Source: Acetomicrobium hydrogeniformans (GTDB lineage: Bacteria; Synergistota; Synergistia; Synergistales; JAFGMB01). Taken from it: 64,000 nucleotides of DNA. The notes beneath the pieces were generated by a model. That model worked only from the letters and a program-made list of their open reading frames with translations. It did no database searches and had not been told where the DNA came from. The DNA is taken from the NCBI GenBank assembly GCA_016841745.1, contig JAENYO010000001.1, forward strand, positions 460,407-524,406, read 5' to 3'. The position numbers were made by a program, and so were the translations under genes. Shown in pieces: positions 61,677 through 64,000 of this stretch. Position 1 is the first letter of the stretch; every line of letters starts with the position of its first letter.

Positions 61677-63380
61677 ATGGAAACTATCATCACAAAGTCT
61701 CCTTCATATCTATACCGAAAAGGCTATATCTACTATTTCAGGATAGCTGTACCTTACCCCCTGCGCTCTGTTCTCAGAAGAAGTGAGATAAGGAAATCCC
61801 TACACACTGGCTACCTCAGACAGGCAAGGACAAAGTCAGGGAAATTAGCTGTTATAATGCAATCCTTATTTAACACTCTTATGCAAAGAGAGATGAATTT
61901 CATGGCAGACTTAACACTTTCCCAGGTAGAACAACTAGCTGATAAATGGCTTCAGAAAGGCCTTGAGGAAATTGAAGACAGCTTGCTGAGGGAAAAGCCA
62001 ATGACCTTAGAAGAAGCACAATGGAAAGAAGACATCCTTTCTATGCTACCTACAGACTGCATAGAGGATTTATACTGCAACAACTTCAAGTCTCTTGAAC
62101 CAGAGGCTGATGCACTCCTTCAAGAGGAACAGCTTACAGCCCCAAAGAACAGCACAGCCTATTTGAAACTTCTTCGGGAATTACGTATCAGACAGATTCA
62201 GTGCATTGAAAGTGAAATTAGGTATCGACAGATGGAAACAAACTGGAAACCAGAGAAGGTTACAGCTGCCACACCTTCTTTAAAGGGACGCACCACTCCT
62301 TCTGTTAAAGTTTCAGCAGTTGTCGAAGAATACATAGAAGAACGTCTGCGGATGGCTGGATGGGGAGTAAAGTCGAAGTTGAACAATCCCCCTGTGTTAA
62401 GGGACTTTGTAGAACTGATAGGCGACCCATACATTGAAGAAATCAACAGAGAGCTGATACAGAAGTACAAAAGGGATGTAGCTAGGTTACCCAAACGTTT
62501 GAAGCAGACTAAATGTTACAAGGACAAGTCATTGAAAGATATCCTAAAGATGGACATTCCAGAAAGTGAACGGTTAGCAACAAAGACTGTCAGTAACCGT
62601 TATAGGATAACTAGAACCTTCCTTAGTTGGACATATATGAACGGTTACGACATTGAGGAAAGATGTGTCGACATCCTAAAGAATACAGGCAAGAAGAGTA
62701 ACACCCAATCAGATGGGACACCCTTTACCGTTGATGAACTGCATAAACTGTTCCACAGCATTGAATATACTAACGACAAGTTCAACAAACCCAATAAGTT
62801 CTGGGTGCCTGTCATTGCTCTATTCACTGGAGCAAGGATAGAAGAAATATGTCAACTCCATCTTGATGACCTTATCGAAGAGGATGGGATATGGTGCTTT
62901 GACTTTAATCAACAAAGGAATAAGAGCATTAAGACATCTGCTGGCATTAGGAAAGTACCTATACATCCCTTCCTCTTGAATGAACTGAACATCTTGGGTT
63001 ATGTGGAACAACTGCAACAGAAGGGAGCAACAAGGCTCTTTCCTGAACTCTCCAATAACAAAAAAACCAAGAAATATTCTGACAGTGTATCGAAATGGTT
63101 TACAAGGTATAGGAGGGAACAAGGAGTTGAACCGACCTCACCAAAGGAAAGAAAGGTGTTCCATTCCTTCCGCAACACCTTCATATCAAGGTGCTATGAA
63201 CTGAATCTACCAGAAGACAAGATACAGGATGTGGTCGGACATGCTCATGGAAATGTTACAGCAGGGGTCTACAGAGCCAGACCAAGTGTTCAAATACTGT
63301 ACAGGAATATCATTAGCAAAGTCAGCTATAAAATTGACCTGTCCCATTTGAAAAAGTCATCTTATGTGGTTCAAAAATGA
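61677..63380 (+). CDS. Tyrosine-type integrase of an integrative element
   Basis: A 567-aa site-specific recombinase. N-terminal region about 8-60 (SYLYRKGYIYYFRIAVPYPL and SLHTGYLRQA) resembles the DUF6538-type head of phage-like integrases. A helical, charged middle (60-210) leads to a SAM-like core-binding domain (about 212-330) and the catalytic domain with Arg387 (TGARIEE), Lys426 (IRKVPIH), His496 and Arg499 (HSFRNTF), His522 (GHAHG) and Tyr532 (VYRA). All catalytic residues are present, so it should be active. The GGGAG site is 10 nt from the ATG. Base composition is more AT-rich than the chromosome to the left. Confidence 0.92.
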   Translation: METIITKSPSYLYRKGYIYYFRIAVPYPLRSVLRRSEIRKSLHTGYLRQARTKSGKLAVIMQSLFNTLMQREMNFMADLTLSQVEQLADKWLQKGLEEIEDSLLREKPMTLEEAQWKEDILSMLPTDCIEDLYCNNFKSLEPEADALLQEEQLTAPKNSTAYLKLLRELRIRQIQCIESEIRYRQMETNWKPEKVTAATPSLKGRTTPSVKVSAVVEEYIEERLRMAGWGVKSKLNNPPVLRDFVELIGDPYIEEINRELIQKYKRDVARLPKRLKQTKCYKDKSLKDILKMDIPESERLATKTVSNRYRITRTFLSWTYMNGYDIEERCVDILKNTGKKSNTQSDGTPFTVDELHKLFHSIEYTNDKFNKPNKFWVPVIALFTGARIEEICQLHLDDLIEEDGIWCFDFNQQRNKSIKTSAGIRKVPIHPFLLNELNILGYVEQLQQKGATRLFPELSNNKKTKKYSDSVSKWFTRYRREQGVEPTSPKERKVFHSFRNTFISRCYELNLPEDKIQDVVGHAHGNVTAGVYRARPSVQILYRNIISKVSYKIDLSHLKKSSYVVQK

Positions 63381-63656
63381 GGATGGAAACAATAGGTTTA
63401 TATCAAAGAAATAGACCCTGCATACCATAAGGTCTCTAAATTGCCTACTAGAATCAACGCTGTGGGGTATAACTTGAAAAATACGAGTAAGCTTATGCCC
63501 AAATATATCAACCCCATATGGGGCAAATAAACATTTCTAAAGTTTTCCAGACATCCATTTTGAAATAAGGGACAGCTATTCCCTCTTCCACCAAATGACC
63601 AAGTTCCTCGATGCCTTGGATGCTCTAGAGTTAGATGAATAGTTAACCCTAATCCA

Positions 63657-63686
63657 AACATTAGGCAACAAAAGGGGCCTAATGTT
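63657..63686. repeat. 10-bp perfect inverted repeat
   Basis: AACATTAGGC and GCCTAATGTT around a 10-nt spacer. No T run follows on either strand, so it is not an obvious terminator. It may be an operator or a recombination-protein site. Confidence 0.7.
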
Positions 63687-63857
63687 AGCCTTTGACCCCC
63701 CTTAATTTGCCTTAAGTTATCATTAAATACCCTACATATGCAAATATTCGTACTATTTATAGACCCTTATAAACAGTAGTCATAACACATACACTAAAGT
63801 ATTAGAGGTTTATGTACCATGTTAGGGGGGATGTAAAGAGAAGATTCCCCTATAGAT

Positions 63858-63985
63858 AACTATAAGTTAAACTATAAGAAAGTAAAGGGGAAAGTAAAGT
63901 AAATAACCTATATAGATAACAAAGAAGGTAATTAATAAAGAGGAACTATAAGTAACATTAGGATACATGAGGATAGAACTATAAG
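63858..63985 (+). repeat. Four direct copies of AACTATAAG
   Basis: Copies start at 63858, 63870, 63944 and 63977, all in the same direction within 128 bp. The related strings CCTATAGATAAC and CTATATAGATAAC also occur there. They could be binding sites for a replication or recombination protein of the element. Confidence 0.6.
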
Positions 63986-64000
63986 AGAACTTAAAGATGA

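Larger units (their letters stand above)
63381..64000. other. AT-rich non-coding end of the window inside the integrated element
   Basis: About 620 bp with no gene I can support; an 87-codon minus-strand frame at 63398-63661 has no family features. It contains a 12-bp palindrome CCCCATATGGGG (63512-63523), a 10-bp inverted repeat, and clustered short direct repeats. The purine-rich last 200 bp look unlike the rest of the window. Confidence 0.55.

Noticed and set aside
63398..63661. An 87-codon minus-strand frame right of the integrase
   Set aside because: No ribosome site, no family features and an AT-rich, repeat-containing setting; I treat it as non-coding.
1..64000. CRISPR arrays, insertion sequences or rRNA genes
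   Set aside because: No regularly spaced repeat array, no transposase gene with terminal repeats and no rRNA sequence was seen anywhere in the window.

Overview
The window looks like a chromosomal segment of a diderm, amino-acid-fermenting bacterium, most probably of the phylum Synergistota. I see a complete lipid A/Kdo/heptose pathway, BamA, and a porin with an SLH domain and coiled coil. A Firmicutes-like housekeeping block ends in codY, and there is an indolepyruvate:ferredoxin oxidoreductase. The phylum call is inference from gene content and synteny; no 16S gene is present. Almost every gene lies on the minus strand; the exceptions are an ECF S component (3.5-4.0 kb), a tRNA-Ser and an integrase.

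Layout, left to right. 0-6.7 kb: a LysM membrane protein cut by the window edge, rho, a transaldolase-like aldolase, an anchored unknown protein, the ECF S component, a DUF4392 protein coupled to pfkA, and a secreted coiled-coil protein. 6.8-8.3 kb: the SLH porin, with a strong terminator and a long untranslated leader. 8.6-20.6 kb: the LPS core region, comprising a gmhB-like gene with a damaged 3' end, hldE, gmhA, hldD, two heptosyltransferases, three intact GT4 glycosyltransferases, a truncated GT4 copy made by a 340-bp duplication, and an ELM1-like protein. 20.7-41.3 kb: the envelope-biogenesis run, read from its promoter side as sigma factor, probable anti-sigma membrane protein, bamA, outer-membrane protein, lpxD, lpxC, fabZ, lpxA, kdsC, lptF/G, lpxI, lpxB, an LpxB-like gene, msbA, an lpxK-LpxB-like fusion, kdsA, kdsD, waaA and an unknown 407-residue protein.

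41.3-44.6 kb: a histidine phosphatase, a tRNA-Lys/Glu/Thr cluster with a good promoter and terminator, a ppx/gppA homologue with DUF501, and an S1-domain protein. 44.7-57.4 kb: lepB, rbgA, rnhB, yraN, comM, dprA, a short smg, topA, trmFO, xerC, hslV, hslU and codY, the order familiar from Bacillus and relatives. 57.5-61.4 kb: an orphan pseudopilin, iorB, iorA, a thioesterase and a CoA-binding protein. 61.5-64 kb: tRNA-Ser(TGA) followed at once by a tyrosine integrase and AT-rich sequence with short repeats. This looks like the left end of an integrated element that continues past the window.

How the genes work together: the 20.7-41.3 kb run covers outer-membrane assembly (BamA), lipid A (LpxA, C, D, I, B, K and FabZ), Kdo (KdsA, C, D and WaaA) and export (MsbA, LptF/G). 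The adjacent 8.6-20.6 kb block makes ADP-heptose and adds the core sugars. The sigma and membrane-protein pair at the promoter-proximal end suggests, but does not prove, envelope-stress control of the whole run. I saw no CRISPR array, insertion sequence or rRNA gene.
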